DNA of 64,000 nucleotides from Cydia pomonella (Eukaryota > Arthropoda > Insecta > Lepidoptera > Tortricidae), in NCBI RefSeq assembly GCF_033807575.1, contig NC_084703.1, positions 14,260,001 to 14,324,000 on the forward strand. The letters run 5' to 3'. Below the pieces are notes generated by a model. It did not search any database. It saw only the letters and a list, made by a program, of their open reading frames with translations, and was not told the DNA's origin. A program made the translations under genes and the position numbers. Positions 27,001-34,616 of this stretch are shown one piece after another; positions within the stretch are counted from its first letter, which is position 1; every line of letters begins with the position of its first letter.

Positions 27001-30000
27001 AACCGAATTATGGGGTAATGCAGCAGCGTCCAACATAAAAGATCTTCAAATTGCACAGAACAAAATTATTAAGGTCCTTTTTCATTATGACTATCGAACG
27101 CCAACTAAAACATTATACGAAAAAAACAAAAATAATGAACCTCAAACAAATATACTCGTATAAAACCTGTATCCTAATACGTAAAATATTAAACAACGAA
27201 ATACAATCAGAAATTAAATTTAGCAAAAAGAGTAAATTCCAAAGGATGAAACTCAGAAATGCTGAAAGCCTAGCCTTACGTTTTCCCAGAACCCGATATG
27301 GGACTTGTAACTTAATGTACGATGGTGCCAAATTGTATAATAGTCTACCGACAACCATAACAGATATAAAAAGTTTCAGCAAATTCAAATCGAAATTAAA
27401 AACATACATAAAAGACAATATTCAATAATAACACTTTAGTTATCTGAACCTTATTTAAAATCACCTCGCATACTCTATAGTACTTCCTTTAACTTAATTA
27501 TTCTTGTGCAAACTAAATATATAAACAACTAAACATAAACATATGTACTTACTAATTATTAAAGATTTAACTAATCTATCAAATAAGTCTGCATGCTTGC
27601 TTACTGCTAATATATTATATGTATAGTTAATTGTTGTCTTATAAGTGAAATTTTGTAATTTCTTCAGACAATAAATACTCTTTAAACCGAAGTTTAGCGA
27701 TTCGAGATCTCCTGCGAAAAATCTATATCAAGATCGTTTATTGCAAACCATGGTACAATAACAATATACATAATGGATATATACAGATGATTACTATAAC
27801 TAGCTTAAATCTATAATAGGCCCCTGAGGCATTGTACCAAGGATGCTGGTGGCAGTTCCTTGTTGTATCGCAGTACTGATACATTGTGCGAGGAAGCCGC
27901 CAGCTCTTCGGTCACCAGTTACGTGAATCAGACGCTTCGCCATTTCTGCAAAAAACATGTGCGCGCTGGGCCTTGAAACGGCGGCGTTGAAACTCTAGGT
28001 CCATCCTAGAGTTTCATGGCTAAATATTACAAAATGGTATTATCTACCGAGGCTGTTATATTTATTACGTTTCAAAATTTTGCCGCTTATCTTCGCTGGG
28101 CCCGCTTTTACATTAGTCCGTTGGAGGTGGGACGGTGCCAGTGTGTCTACGCAGGTAGCATCCCACACTAACATCCATCCCAAGCTCCAAGGAACGAAGG
28201 TCACTCTATCATGTCTCTTGCCATCATCCATGATAACGCCAGTCGCCTCAAGAAGAGCAGGCACATTGATGGTGGCAAGATACCGATGCATTGTGTCAGT
28301 AAGCGATGCATGTCTTGAAAAACGACCTGTACTTTTTTGTCAAGATAATCCATGGTTTCCCAGTCGGTCGACGTCTGTGCCACAAGAGCATATACATATG
28401 TGGCGTACATACCGAATATACGGTAATCGAGATTGAGTGTTTCAAGATCGAGATTAATCTCGTAAAGCAATTAAAAGCGAGTTGTAGAAAAATCCCGAAG
28501 AATTCAGTATAATAGTACCTATTTAAGGTATTTGCTACACGTCTATCTTTAAAATGTCGTTCTAGAACTTCAAAATTATATCGACCAAGATTGCAAAAAT
28601 TTAGACTTCTTGCCAACGAGATCGCATCTCGAAAAATCGCTCAAGGTCTCGCAGTGTCCAGATCTTGCGAGATCGTGATTGCCTTGCCTAGTTACAAGGG
28701 TCACGAAATGGCGGACCGCGGTTCGGATTCGGATCGCCGACCTAAATTTTTTTTTACTGATTTAACAAACTCAAGTAGAAACGGACCGCGACGGTCATTT
28801 TCGTTTAAAAACCGGACCCCCGACGAAACTAATTGGTGACCCCTGGCCTATCAAGAGGTCCCTACTACTACTAACTAGTAACTAAGGCTAAAAGATGTGG
28901 TGGAATATGTCCGCAAGAAGATTCGTTACGAGCTGAAAGTATTCCAGCTGCGATCGTGGCATTACGTGCACTTCAGCTCGTTTGTGGTGCGCGTCCCGCG
29001 GCCGCTGCTGAAAACCATCGCGAGCGCGGACTTCTGGCCGAAAGGTGTGATATTTCGGCGGTTTCGTGGGAATCTGCCAAATCCCGCACCAGAACAGGTG
29101 GCGCAACCGAAAACTGCGTCGTCAAAATGATATTTATATTTTAAGATTTTTATTATTGTATGTATGTTACTGTAAGGTACCCCATATGTATATAGGGGCC
29201 ATAGTTGCCTGAAAATAAATGGTATTTAATTTTAAGGCGTTGTCTAATTACCGGTCTTTCAGGTGTACCCGGATGGTGTATGGTTCCTGCTGTTTAAAGG
29301 GCGGCTCGAACTGATGCGAGGCATGTTCAACCCCGCCATAGTCACGTACAACTTAGCCATAGACAGCCAGGACATGTGGTTGCAGTTCCGACATGTCTGC
29401 TACTGGGAGATCATGTGGGTTAATGGGTAAGTGGACTAAAGGACAAAAGTTTCCCTTTATCTACTGAAAAACGTGTTGGCAAAATACCTTAGCAATCTTT
29501 GCATACTGTACCTAAATAAAGTTATGAAACATAACTTTATTTTTATGATACTATGATTTCATTAGCAAAAGATTAAATAGTACATTATTGCAGAAGCCGG
29601 GAAAGGGCAATTCGTGGATGAGTTTTCGCTCCGCTTCGCTTTCGATTTACGACATTTACGACATTACGACAAAGAAGACGAATCCACGAATTTGCACATC
29701 CTGCCGAGGCATATATAGCGCTTTTCTCCAAACATGCCAGGAAAACCGGTAAAATAATCATAATTTAAGCACCAGCACTCAAATCGAACCTTCATATCAA
29801 AAACAATTTCCCTTTTTAATTATTTTTTAAAAGTTAAAGGGTCAACTATTCAGCAAGTTACATAAACTTTGATTTTATTAAGCCGTATTCGCACGATCAT
29901 ACACAACGGTCTTACATGACTCTATCCTATAGCTTGAAATGATGCTGATTGCGTCGTGTAGACGCAACCCGCGGCTGTATTAATTGGCTGTTTGCGTTTT

Positions 30001-33000
30001 TCTTAGTGATTATATGTTTTTAAAATGTAAAAAATCAATACATTAATAACTTCCCGTCCGTTATTGTCGTGTTTTACAATAATGGTTTGATTTTTTAAAT
30101 TTGAGTTTGACCATAACGAAGAAGCATATTGGAGAAAATGTTTATTAATAGACTAGCAAGATACTTTGATGAACTGAGAGCAAGAAATTTTGATGAACTG
30201 CGACCAACGACCGGTCTGGCCTAGTGGGTAGTGACCCTACGTATAAAGCCGATGGTCCCGGGTTCGAATCCCGGTAAAGGCTTTTAATATTTGTGTGATG
30301 AACACAGATATTTGTTCCTGAGGCATGGGTGTTTTCTATGTATATAAGTATGTATTTACCTGATGAATTTGGGGCTAGGTCGATCTGTGTAAGATTGTCT
30401 ACAAATATTTATTTATTTAAGTATTATCATTTATCTTATCAATGTATTTTTAACAGTTATATTGAAAAACAAAATGGTATGTAATTGTAGATACAGTCGC
30501 TCTTAAACATATCTTAGCAACCATGCTGATATGGCCTGAGGAGTTAGGATATTCAACGAAGCCGATATGGCCGGAGGAGTTAGGATATTCAACCACGCAG
30601 ATATGGCGGGAGGAGTTAGGATATTCAACCATGCTGATACGGCCGGACGAGTTAGGATATTCAACCATGCTGATACGGCCGGAGGAGTCATGATATTCAA
30701 CCATGCTGATACAGCCGGAGGAGTTAGGATACTCAACTATACCGATATGGCCGGAGGAGTTAGGATATTCAACCACGCAGATATGGCGGGAGGAGTTAGG
30801 ATATTCAACCATGCTGATACGGCCGGACGAGTTAGGATATTCAACCATGCTGATACGGCCGGAGGAGTCATGATATTCAACCATGCTGATACGGCCGGAG
30901 GAGTTAGGATACTCAACTATGCCGATATGGCCGGAGGAGTTAGGATATGTTTTGCCACTTTGGTATTGTAATACCCCACCCTTAGCAAGCTCTAAAGAGG
31001 CGGCCATATGATGTCTTTTTATTCATTATTACAACATATTTTGTTTTCCTCCAAATTGAGCTTTGGTTTCTTGGTTCCTATGAAAATTGAGCTCGTTTTT
31101 TTTAGGTTAAAAATGGATTGGCGGCAAGCGGCAGTGTATGCCAACAAGCTAATGGAGGAGAGCTCGTGGTCGCGGACGATCTATACCTACACCAAGGCCG
31201 CGCTGCTGCTGCAACTAGGGGAAGACCTGAAGCTCGGGGAGCGACAGCAGTGCAACGATCTTATGAGGTTTGTTTACATATTTGTTAAACTGAGACTGAT
31301 ACCTTAAGTAATAATAAGTGGCTTATCAAGTTATCATGTTTATTTACAAAAAACTAATATTATTTATTGAACATTTTTAAATGTCTTCGTTTTATGGAAT
31401 TAATCAGCAGTACAGTGTTGTTTTTCGAGAACAAATGCAGATACTATAACACTTGACCGGATCATTTGAAGAGTCTACTTATTCAAGATCTAGCTGAAAC
31501 CAATAGTGAAGTTATAAATAATTCAAAATCGGCTCGAAGCCATCTTCAAGAAATCGGGTAGACACCTAAAAAAATTCATGAGGAATTGAGATTCTGGTTA
31601 ACTATTCGAAGCTTGTTTATTTTTGTGAATAGATGGATAAAACTATAACTGTAGCTGTTATTGTTCTTTCCCACAGAAACGCGTCTTACTACAAGCAACG
31701 CATCGCAGGCAAATCGCTCCCGATGGAGAAGTTCATGATCAAACGTTGCGCGCGCTACAGCACGCAGGGCCACCAGCTCGTGCTGCCCGCGCTGGAGCTG
31801 CTGTGCCTGTGGAACATGTTCCCGGTGCTCGCGCGGCACGAGCGCGCCGCGCAGGATGTGCTCAAGGTCGGTCTAACTCCCGTGCTCGTCTCAACAGTAG
31901 AGGACGACCTTTTAGCTCAGACAGTTGGTGAGATAGTTGGCCTGTAGATTTCAAGTACCTAGTAGGTATAGTTTAAGCTACTTAAGATATAATCTTAAAC
32001 TTATATTCTTACAAAGCATAATACAAATTTTAATCCTCACCGTAATCCACCATAAAAAACTACTTATCAATCGTCTGAATAAGCGGTAGAACTTATGGAA
32101 TTAAAAAGTCTGAACATTTTTACTTGAGTTTGAGTCTTTCGTCGACCGGTTTTTATATATTATGCTGTATAACTTTATTTGCAGTTAATAGAAACTACCC
32201 GCGACCGCCTGGACGCTGGCCCTAAGGAATGGATGGCTGGCTACGAGGCCGACAACCGCGCGCTGCTATGGTACCTGCACGGGTGCTGTCTCTCCGCCAT
32301 GGGCCTCCCGCGCCTCGCCCTGGACTCGCTTGACTCCGTTATGCTGTGAGTGTTGTCAGTCGGCTCGTTGGTGAATGGTAGCCTTAACATTTATCTAATC
32401 TAAGTCTAACAATACGTACAACAGTAACATAATCTTCATTGAATTCATTAATATATTACGAGTATCTATAAGTTGATCTTGATATAATAAAAGCTGCTGC
32501 AAATTACGCTTCGGGAGTTACTTACACCTATCTAGACTTTCTATGATTTTTTCCTAGTGACACTGTTGTGTTCTTGTCATCAAAGTTATAACAAATGTTA
32601 TGTAATTTAGGTTGAAGAACGAGATCAAAGAGGACACTTTCCTGCTGCCGTATGCGATGGCCGAGATCGCCGTGTGTTACCATTACTTGGGCGACGATGA
32701 CCGCGCCCTGCAAATACTCACTGACACCAGGTACTGACTGGCCCACTTGCAAGTGTATAAAAAAACTTATGTTTATATATATTCAGACCGAAAAAAGCTT
32801 TTATTTAACTAGCAAAAGGAAGATTTCGTTTTTTAGGAAACTCTGGCACCTAGCCGCCGCCATACAATCGAAGTTACGCTCTAATTTCTAAAAAAACATT
32901 CTTAAATAACATGAAAATTGGCATTAACATATATTGACGTGAGTATACATACACAGAAATTATTTAAGAGTCCGCAGCAGGCTCGGTTCTCCATACAAAT

Positions 33001-33477
33001 GTGGTTACACTCTCATTTTAAAACGACTATCTAGATTGCTCTGAAACTTTGTACTTAACATAGAATAAGGTATATCTATGCCTGTAATTAGTCTACGTAG
33101 CTTCAGATACCATTGTAAAAAAATACAGCGAATTTAAGTTTTTCATACAAAACTTGTTTTTGCTCTATTTAAAATGAATTGTATGGGAAGGTGAAATTGC
33201 GCCGAGCTTGCTGCGGACTCTTGAGCATGTCATTTAAAAAAAAGCAACGATTTTTAAACGACTGTGTATGGGGGCAGCTGTACATTTTATAGATATATAC
33301 TGTTATTCAACGGTGTGCGAATAATATTTTTGTTTTCTTTACAGGAAAAAGTATTCCGGATACTCACTAGAATCGAGGCTTCAGTTCCGTATGCACTCAA
33401 GGATGATCATGATAAAGGAAAAAGAGCAGAAAAACAAAACTGAATCCATAAAAAAAAAATGCGTCGTAAAGTTGTAA
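11939..33477 (+). CDS. TTC39B: TTC39-family tetratricopeptide repeat protein, 13 coding exons (whole gene)
   Basis: Thirteen exons, each bounded by AG/GT sites with compatible phases, join to 1,845 coding bases and a 614-residue protein ending in TAA at 33475-33477. The product matches the TTC39 (IML2/DUF3808) family throughout. Landmarks include AFEECEVAMRKFF (about residues 53-65), SLYHSLGMSIFEF (about 85-97), HAELCYAEALLL (about 153-164), LLEFVGFSGNK (about 241-251), a GRLELMRG TPR-like helix (about 315-322), and a terminal TPR with EIAVCYHYLGDDDRAL. Mammalian TTC39B is linked to LXR ubiquitination and lipid metabolism; the insect role is not shown here. There is no signal peptide and no convincing membrane segment, so a soluble scaffold is likely. 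The lysine-rich tail ends KKKCVVKL. Assignment to the B rather than A or C paralogue is not secure; the family call is. Confidence 0.93.
12088..12794 (+). repeat. Block around exon 1b, source-like copy of a two-copy duplication
   Basis: Segments beginning TACTCCTCTTCTGTTAT (12091), then TACTTCATAAGTCAGAAAC (12333) through GTTGCATAAAATACTAT (12794), match 21875-22385 in the same order. The matching includes exon 1b itself and a downstream palindromic piece (12635-12794) whose ends pair (TATTGTATGCAACGTTG with CAACTGTTGCATAAAAT). Confidence 0.7.
12487..12552 (+). CDS. TTC39B: Possible alternative first coding exon 1b of TTC39
   Basis: A GC-rich 22-codon frame beginning MSDEEVSPTGRPRPG and ending RARNK runs into a GTATGC donor in phase 0, so it could splice to exon 2 in place of exon 1a and give a 600-residue isoform. 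It stands out from its AT-rich surroundings. A degenerate copy of this exon and its flanks lies at 21875-22385, so the block could instead be part of a duplicated repeat. This is an inference without transcript support. Confidence 0.4.
13531..14039. mobile_element. 509-bp MITE with CACGGTG-T-tract terminal repeats and TA target
   Basis: The left end is TA then CACGGTGTTTTTTT; the right end is AAAAAAAACACCGTG then TA. Terminal repeats of about 16 bases flanked by TA fit a Tc1/mariner-type non-autonomous element. An open frame from 13785 runs out past the right end and has no recognisable domain. Located in TTC39 intron 1. Confidence 0.6.
14632..14666 (+). CDS. TTC39B: TTC39 exon 2
   Basis: A 35-base exon follows a polypyrimidine tract and TTCTGCAG acceptor and ends at a GTAAGT donor, leaving two bases of a split codon. 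It encodes DEFQDAAEEQL plus the start of a Glu completed in exon 3. It is acidic and likely helical. Phase 0 entry accepts either exon 1a or exon 1b. Confidence 0.85.
14774..14875 (+). CDS. TTC39B: TTC39 exon 3
   Basis: The exon encodes YTMDLQTAFEECEVAMRKFF and the following segment to IMKPW, the conserved start of the TTC39/IML2 domain. The acceptor is CTTACAG and the donor GTAAGT; both boundaries are phase 2. The downstream intron (14876-22731) is the largest in the gene and is rich in repeats and gene-derived copies. Confidence 0.92.
14876..18420. other. TTC39 intron 3, first part
   Basis: Mostly AT-rich with no exon-like sequence. It holds a TACAGTC hairpin (16476-16620) and a GC-rich palindromic patch (18232-18410) with CCGGAGGCTCCGG near its left end and CCGGAAGCTCCGG near its right. 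Confidence 0.5.
16476..16620. mobile_element. Hairpin MITE with TACAGTC ends
   Basis: TACAGTCAACATCAAATA with AGCGGCCAAAGTGGCC at left pairs with GGCCACCTTGGCCGTCACT and GACGCTGATTGTA at right. Non-coding; same end family as 3673-3810. Confidence 0.65.
18421..18768 (-). repeat. Inverted copy of TTC39 exon 8 end plus start of intron 8
   Basis: Read on the minus strand, 18768 to 18421 matches 29396-29765. The first 31 bases equal the last 31 bases of exon 8 without a mismatch, followed by the GTAAGT donor and about 340 bases of intron sequence with scattered changes and small indels. The match stops abruptly inside the exon at 29396. Exon 8 is the functional copy because it is in frame with the gene; this copy lies antisense in intron 3. 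Confidence 0.9.
18775..18835. repeat. Second partial copy of the hairpin part of the 18.4-kb segment
   Basis: GAAACTCGTCCACGAATTACC and AATAATGTACTATTTT repeat, in the same orientation, the sequence at 18541-18595 (GAAACTCATCCACGAATTG). It directly abuts the exon-8 copy, which suggests the copy ended up inside or next to a dispersed element. Confidence 0.6.
19364..19650. mobile_element. Foldback element with AACCGTGCGTCGTAGCG arms
   Basis: AAAATTTGATTATTTTTACG and CTACGACGCACGGTTTAGGA (from 19487) are mirrored by TCCTAAACCGTGCGTCGTAG and AATAATCAAATTTTTG (to about 19632). A related diverged segment (GGGGAACAAAAATGTAATTA) precedes it. Long paired arms with no coding potential. Confidence 0.65.
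19684..21010 (+). repeat. GGAACCCTAA-family repeat with tandemly amplified core
   Basis: It has the same head (GCGGCCAAGTGCGAGTCGG) and tail (GGCTACGGAACCCTAA) as the 533-bp copy at 4389-4921, but is 1,327 bp long because its core is repeated. GACGTATTAAAAAAAA recurs near 19734, 19941, 20226 and 20515, giving one short unit and further units of about 285-288 bp. Each unit has a G run of varying length and a CCCCACACGTATGGG-type box. Located in TTC39 intron 3. Confidence 0.8.
21875..22385 (+). pseudogene. Degenerate copy of TTC39 exon 1b and its flanks
   Basis: The order of matching blocks is the same as at 12088-12794: TACTCCTCTTCTGTTAT, TGACTTCATAAGTCGGAAAC, GCTTAGCGTTGCTTGT, AGCAAGTACCAGGGCC, the exon, TTGACTCGTAG and the palindromic end. 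The exon part has lost its ATG alignment and its donor (GTATGC is ATATGC here), and there is a stop early in frame. About 220 bases of the source block near 12110-12320 are missing. It lies in intron 3, 350 bp before exon 4. Confidence 0.75.
22732..22915 (+). CDS. TTC39B: TTC39 exon 4
   Basis: This 184-base exon completes the Trp codon begun in exon 3 and encodes the conserved SLYHSLGMSIFEF block, then ALKVCISICNQHRRNFSLVE and a terminal MIRK. The acceptor is CTTGCAG and the donor GTAAAA; it ends in phase 0. It matches the YHALGYSIILFMQA-like region of mammalian TTC39B. Confidence 0.94.
23116..23273 (+). CDS. TTC39B: TTC39 exon 5
   Basis: It encodes PNFSTYTDLEAHAELCYAEA and the following helical segment to KGTIKVKNCYNSYK, with the family-typical HAE-CYAE and FIKGGIK-like motifs. 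The acceptor is TTTCACAG and the donor GTAAGT; it ends in phase 2. Only a 200-base intron separates it from exon 4. Confidence 0.94.
23860..24025 (+). CDS. TTC39B: TTC39 exon 6
   Basis: Entered after GCTACAG. It encodes KDCAKILARKQWESETSR, then HSGVRLGTATFNVMISLLPP and SLLEFVGFSGNK, the most recognisable TTC39 signature. The donor is GTAAGC in phase 0. A short imperfect copy of its middle (23921-23956) occurs 144 bp downstream in intron 6 at 24065-24100. Confidence 0.95.
24065..24100 (+). repeat. Micro-copy of part of TTC39 exon 6
   Basis: CATAGCGGCGTGCGCTTGGG and the following bases to CACGTTTAAT match exon 6 bases 23921-23956, with about four substitutions and a one-base gap. It sits 40 bases into intron 6 in the same orientation. 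Likely a short local duplication. Confidence 0.65.
24290..24850 (-). pseudogene. RTE-like LINE ORF2 C-terminal remnant
   Basis: The minus strand reads KWDWAGHICRMHPQRW, TTVWVPTVPRWRDGLDAY, then GEAFAQQWETLYF, a pattern typical of RTE-clade polymerase C-termini (WAGH..R, WRDG, W..GEA..QQW). Upstream on the minus strand there are HVDDNVVDLRCSNVVTH and LRKRQGAQRTRSKMN from the same protein. Stops and frameshifts make it non-functional. Located in TTC39 intron 6. Confidence 0.75.
25338..25499 (+). CDS. TTC39B: TTC39 exon 7
   Basis: A GC-rich exon of exactly 54 codons, beginning SYGLTELVAGMRSAGLRAVL and ending QEILDKELK, follows an ACCTACAG acceptor and precedes a GTACTG donor. The YGL-L motif directly after FVGFSGNK is typical of the family. 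The helical segment TLLAYHLVICHFIGA is hydrophobic but belongs to the conserved helical fold, not to a clear membrane span. Confidence 0.94.
26280..27690 (+). pseudogene. 5'-truncated CR1-like LINE, reverse transcriptase with one frameshift
   Basis: The frame 26333-27163 carries FVDLKKAFDTVSH (catalytic box A), CGVPQGSILGPLLF (box B), LTLYADDTCLF (YADD active site), KTCYVVF and YLGLTLDSKLTWKPHI. One extra A in the run 27120-27126 shifts the frame; the true continuation (NLKQIYSYKTCILIRK to TYIKDNIQ) is in the frame ending at 27428. The 3' end includes ATAAATACTCTTT near 27670. The 5' half, including ORF1 and the endonuclease, is missing. Sits in TTC39 intron 7, sense to the gene. Confidence 0.85.
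27717..28300 (-). pseudogene. Retroelement polymerase C-terminal fragment (WDATCVDT / VTGDRRAG type)
   Basis: On the minus strand one frame reads MDDGKRHDRVTFVPWSLG, then MLVWDATCVDTLAPSHL and KILKRNKYNSLG (28291-28040). A later frame reads VTGDRRAGGFLAQCIS (about 27930-27880). I recall this order from C-termini of reverse-transcriptase proteins in many animals; the D-x(n)-WD spacing hints at a nuclease-like fold, an inference. The second part has a relative at 48795-48945. In intron 7, antisense to TTC39. Confidence 0.55.
28884..29230 (+). pseudogene. LINE ORF1 C-terminal fragment with its own 3' end
   Basis: The frame ending at the TGA at 29128-29130 reads DVVEYVRKKIRYELKVFQL, FSSFVVRVPRPLLKTIAS, then DFWPKGVIFRRFRG. 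The SF-V-VP...FWP-GV--RRFRG pattern is typical of ORF1 (gag-like) proteins of insect CR1/Jockey-type LINEs. A short 3' region with an AATAAA at about 29213 follows, so the piece ends like a transcript of ORF1 alone. The 5' part is absent. It lies just before TTC39 exon 8. Confidence 0.6.
29263..29426 (+). CDS. TTC39B: TTC39 exon 8
   Basis: It encodes VYPDGVWFLLFKGRLELMRG, then AIVTYNLAIDSQDMWLQFRH and CYWEIMWVN, the region where TPR-type helices begin. The acceptor is TCTTTCAG and the donor GTAAGT (phase 2). The last 31 bases of the exon and about 340 bases of the following intron are present in inverted orientation in intron 3 at 18421-18768. Confidence 0.95.
29396..29765 (+). repeat. Exon 8/intron 8 segment with an inverted copy in intron 3
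   Basis: This is the in-place partner of 18421-18768. It starts within coding exon 8, includes the donor, and contains a hairpin-prone piece (GCAATTCGTGGATGAG...GACGAATCCACGAATT). Pairing between the two copies in the pre-mRNA would span about 10.6 kb and enclose exons 4-7 and most of exon 8. Confidence 0.85.
30209..30419 (+). mobile_element. tRNA-headed SINE
   Basis: The head GACCGGTCTGGCCTAGTGGG resembles a tRNA A box and GGGTTCGAATCCCGG an RNA polymerase III B box. A shared body (TTTGTTCCTGAGGCATGGG) and a TAGGTCGATCTGTGTAAGA tail follow. Other copies: 34617-34900 (minus), 51548-51840 (rearranged), tail pieces at 53098-53250 and 9548-9665. Not a functional tRNA because no cloverleaf 3' half is present. 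Confidence 0.75.
30519..30948. repeat. 36-bp minisatellite, 12 units, with 180-bp higher-order period
   Basis: About twelve copies of a 36-base unit (consensus contains GGAGGAGTTAGGATATTC then AACCATGCTGATACGGCC). Variants repeat in sets of five: the 180 bases from about 30559 recur from about 30739 with very few differences. As 36 is divisible by three, frames stay open on both strands (plus GGVRIFNHADTA, minus YPNSSGRISMVE). In TTC39 intron 8, so not coding for TTC39. Confidence 0.9.
31106..31267 (+). CDS. TTC39B: TTC39 exon 9
   Basis: It encodes LKMDWRQAAVYANKLMEESS, then WSRTIYTYTKAALLLQLGED and the segment to CNDLMR, with TPR-like helix pairs (W-QA--YA--L and YTKAALL). The acceptor is a long T tract ending TTTAG. 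The donor reads GTTTGT, weaker than the others in this gene but in the right phase. Confidence 0.92.
31677..31866 (+). CDS. TTC39B: TTC39 exon 10
   Basis: A GC-rich exon encoding NASYYKQRIAGKSLPMEKFM, then YSTQGHQLVLPALELLCLWN and a segment ending AAQDVLK. The R-K--GKS-P-EKF-IRK pattern is conserved in TTC39 proteins. The acceptor is TTCCCACAG and the donor GTCGGT, a non-consensus +3 to +6, in phase 0. Confidence 0.94.
32185..32345 (+). CDS. TTC39B: TTC39 exon 11
   Basis: It encodes LIETTRDRLDAGPKEWMAGY, then ADNRALLWYLHGCCLSAMGL and a segment ending LDSVML, a TPR helix pair (LLWYLHGCCLSAMG resembles the TPR A-helix pattern). The acceptor is ATTTGCAG and the donor GTGAGT; it ends in phase 2. 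Confidence 0.94.
32611..32730 (+). CDS. TTC39B: TTC39 exon 12
   Basis: It encodes LKNEIKEDTFLLPYAMAEIA, then CYHYLGDDDRALQILTDT, the C-terminal TPR of the family (LPYA--E-A-CYH--GD---A). The acceptor is TAATTTAG and the donor GTACTG; it ends in phase 2. Confidence 0.94.
33345..33477 (+). CDS. TTC39B: TTC39 exon 13 (terminal, with stop)
   Basis: It encodes KKYSGYSLESRLQFRMHSRM, then a lysine-rich tail ending KKKCVVKL and TAA. Y-GYSLESRLQFRIH is the conserved end of TTC39 proteins, so the C-terminus is complete. AATAAA hexamers at 33687-33692 and 33862-33867 are candidate polyadenylation signals. Confidence 0.93.
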
Positions 33478-34240
33478 TGTAGTAATAATGTTGATTACGA
33501 TGACGGTACTTTGCTTAGTTTAAAAACGTGATTGTGAGTGTTCCTCATTTCTACATAATGCGAAAATATAGTGCCGATATCAAAAGGTCTGCGGAAACAG
33601 AGACTGTTGTTAATCCCCGCAGCAGACTGGGATATCAAGTCTCTGTCTTTTTGTATGACCATATAAGGACATAAACACTTCACGCCAATAAAAGGGGCCT
33701 TCTGGGCTACCCCATACAGCTCACGCACGCTCCTTGAGTCCGTATCGTATAACATTGCAGGTGGTTATGAGCTTAGCAAGATGTCTGGAGTTTAATTAAT
33801 CTTAGTCAACTGTTATGTTAAATATTGTCGTTATATTTGTAAACTACGTACTTGACGTAGAAATAAACCTTCAAAGGACTATGCGTCAAAATGTTCATTC
33901 AAATATGAATATATGTACTTCATTTCGTTATATGGGCACCAAGCGGAAATCCATTGCGGAACTGAGATATTTATATTTTTTAATCACACTTGCTCGATAA
34001 AGATCCTATTTCATGCAGGTATACTGAAAGACTAAGGCATGTATTGCTTCCCGCGACGACGACGACGCTGACGTTTATAATTTACATTTTATCTTAAAAA
34101 ATATTCAATTTGTTCATAGCTGTTTAAATTACAATAGTGATGAAAAACATTGTCTATAACTCCGGGGCTAAGAATTTTACAAACTCGAATCTTTAATGCA
34201 CTCCAACATGCGGCTGTCGTGCATCTAAAGTTCATCAAAA
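33478..34240. other. TTC39 3' UTR and downstream flank
   Basis: AT-rich sequence with two AATAAA hexamers. No further coding exon was recognised. A short CGACGACGACGACG run occurs near 34055. Confidence 0.5.
33687..33692 (+). terminator. Candidate polyadenylation signal for TTC39
   Basis: This is the first AATAAA hexamer after the stop codon, giving a 3' UTR of roughly 230 bases. A second hexamer is at 33862-33867. Such hexamers are frequent in AT-rich DNA, so either could be used, or neither. Confidence 0.35.
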
Positions 34241-34436
34241 AATTTTACTTACCCCCCCGTTGCACAATGTACAACATGTCATCATCCTTATTACCTACAC
34301 AATAGAGTCCACCGCTAGGCGAGTGAGGCGAATGGTTTGCTGCGCTTGCTGCGGTGCGCACACATCTACCCTGCAGCAATTAATTTACTTTCTTAGACTC
34401 TATTGCATAGGTAATAAAGGTGATGACTGATGACAT
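34240..34436. repeat. Foldback repeat (ATGTCATCATCCTTATTACC arms)
   Basis: ATGTCATCATCCTTATTACC with AATAGAGTC at left is matched by GACTCTATTGCATAGGTAAT and GATGACATT at right. The preceding CCCCCCCGTTGCACAATGT is shared with the repeat at about 47225-47350. Confidence 0.55.
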
Positions 34437-34616
34437 TTTGACTAAAATACAAATATCTCCGTTCTGCAAGGAATTCCCCTTGCTGCCCATAGAACGAGAT
34501 GAAGTACATAGAAATACCCATCTAATGACCACTTTCACTTATGATCGTTTTTGGACCAGGCTCCATACAAAGTTGCCAATGATCCATTATAAGAGATGCT
34601 ACTAGTTGAAAACTAT

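Noticed and set aside
27113..27418. A 101-codon minus-strand frame
   Set aside because: Shadow of the CR1-like reverse transcriptase C-terminus on the plus strand.
30209..30290. tRNA gene
   Set aside because: A- and B-box-like motifs are present but no full cloverleaf; the same head and body recur at 34617-34900 and 51544-51840, as expected of a SINE.
30519..30948. CRISPR-like array
   Set aside because: Units are contiguous with no unique spacers, and the context is a eukaryotic intron.
30450..31007. A 185-codon minus-strand frame and a 134-codon plus-strand frame that look like repetitive proteins
   Set aside because: Both are by-products of a 36-bp tandem repeat in a TTC39 intron. Repeat length divisible by three keeps every stop-free frame open.
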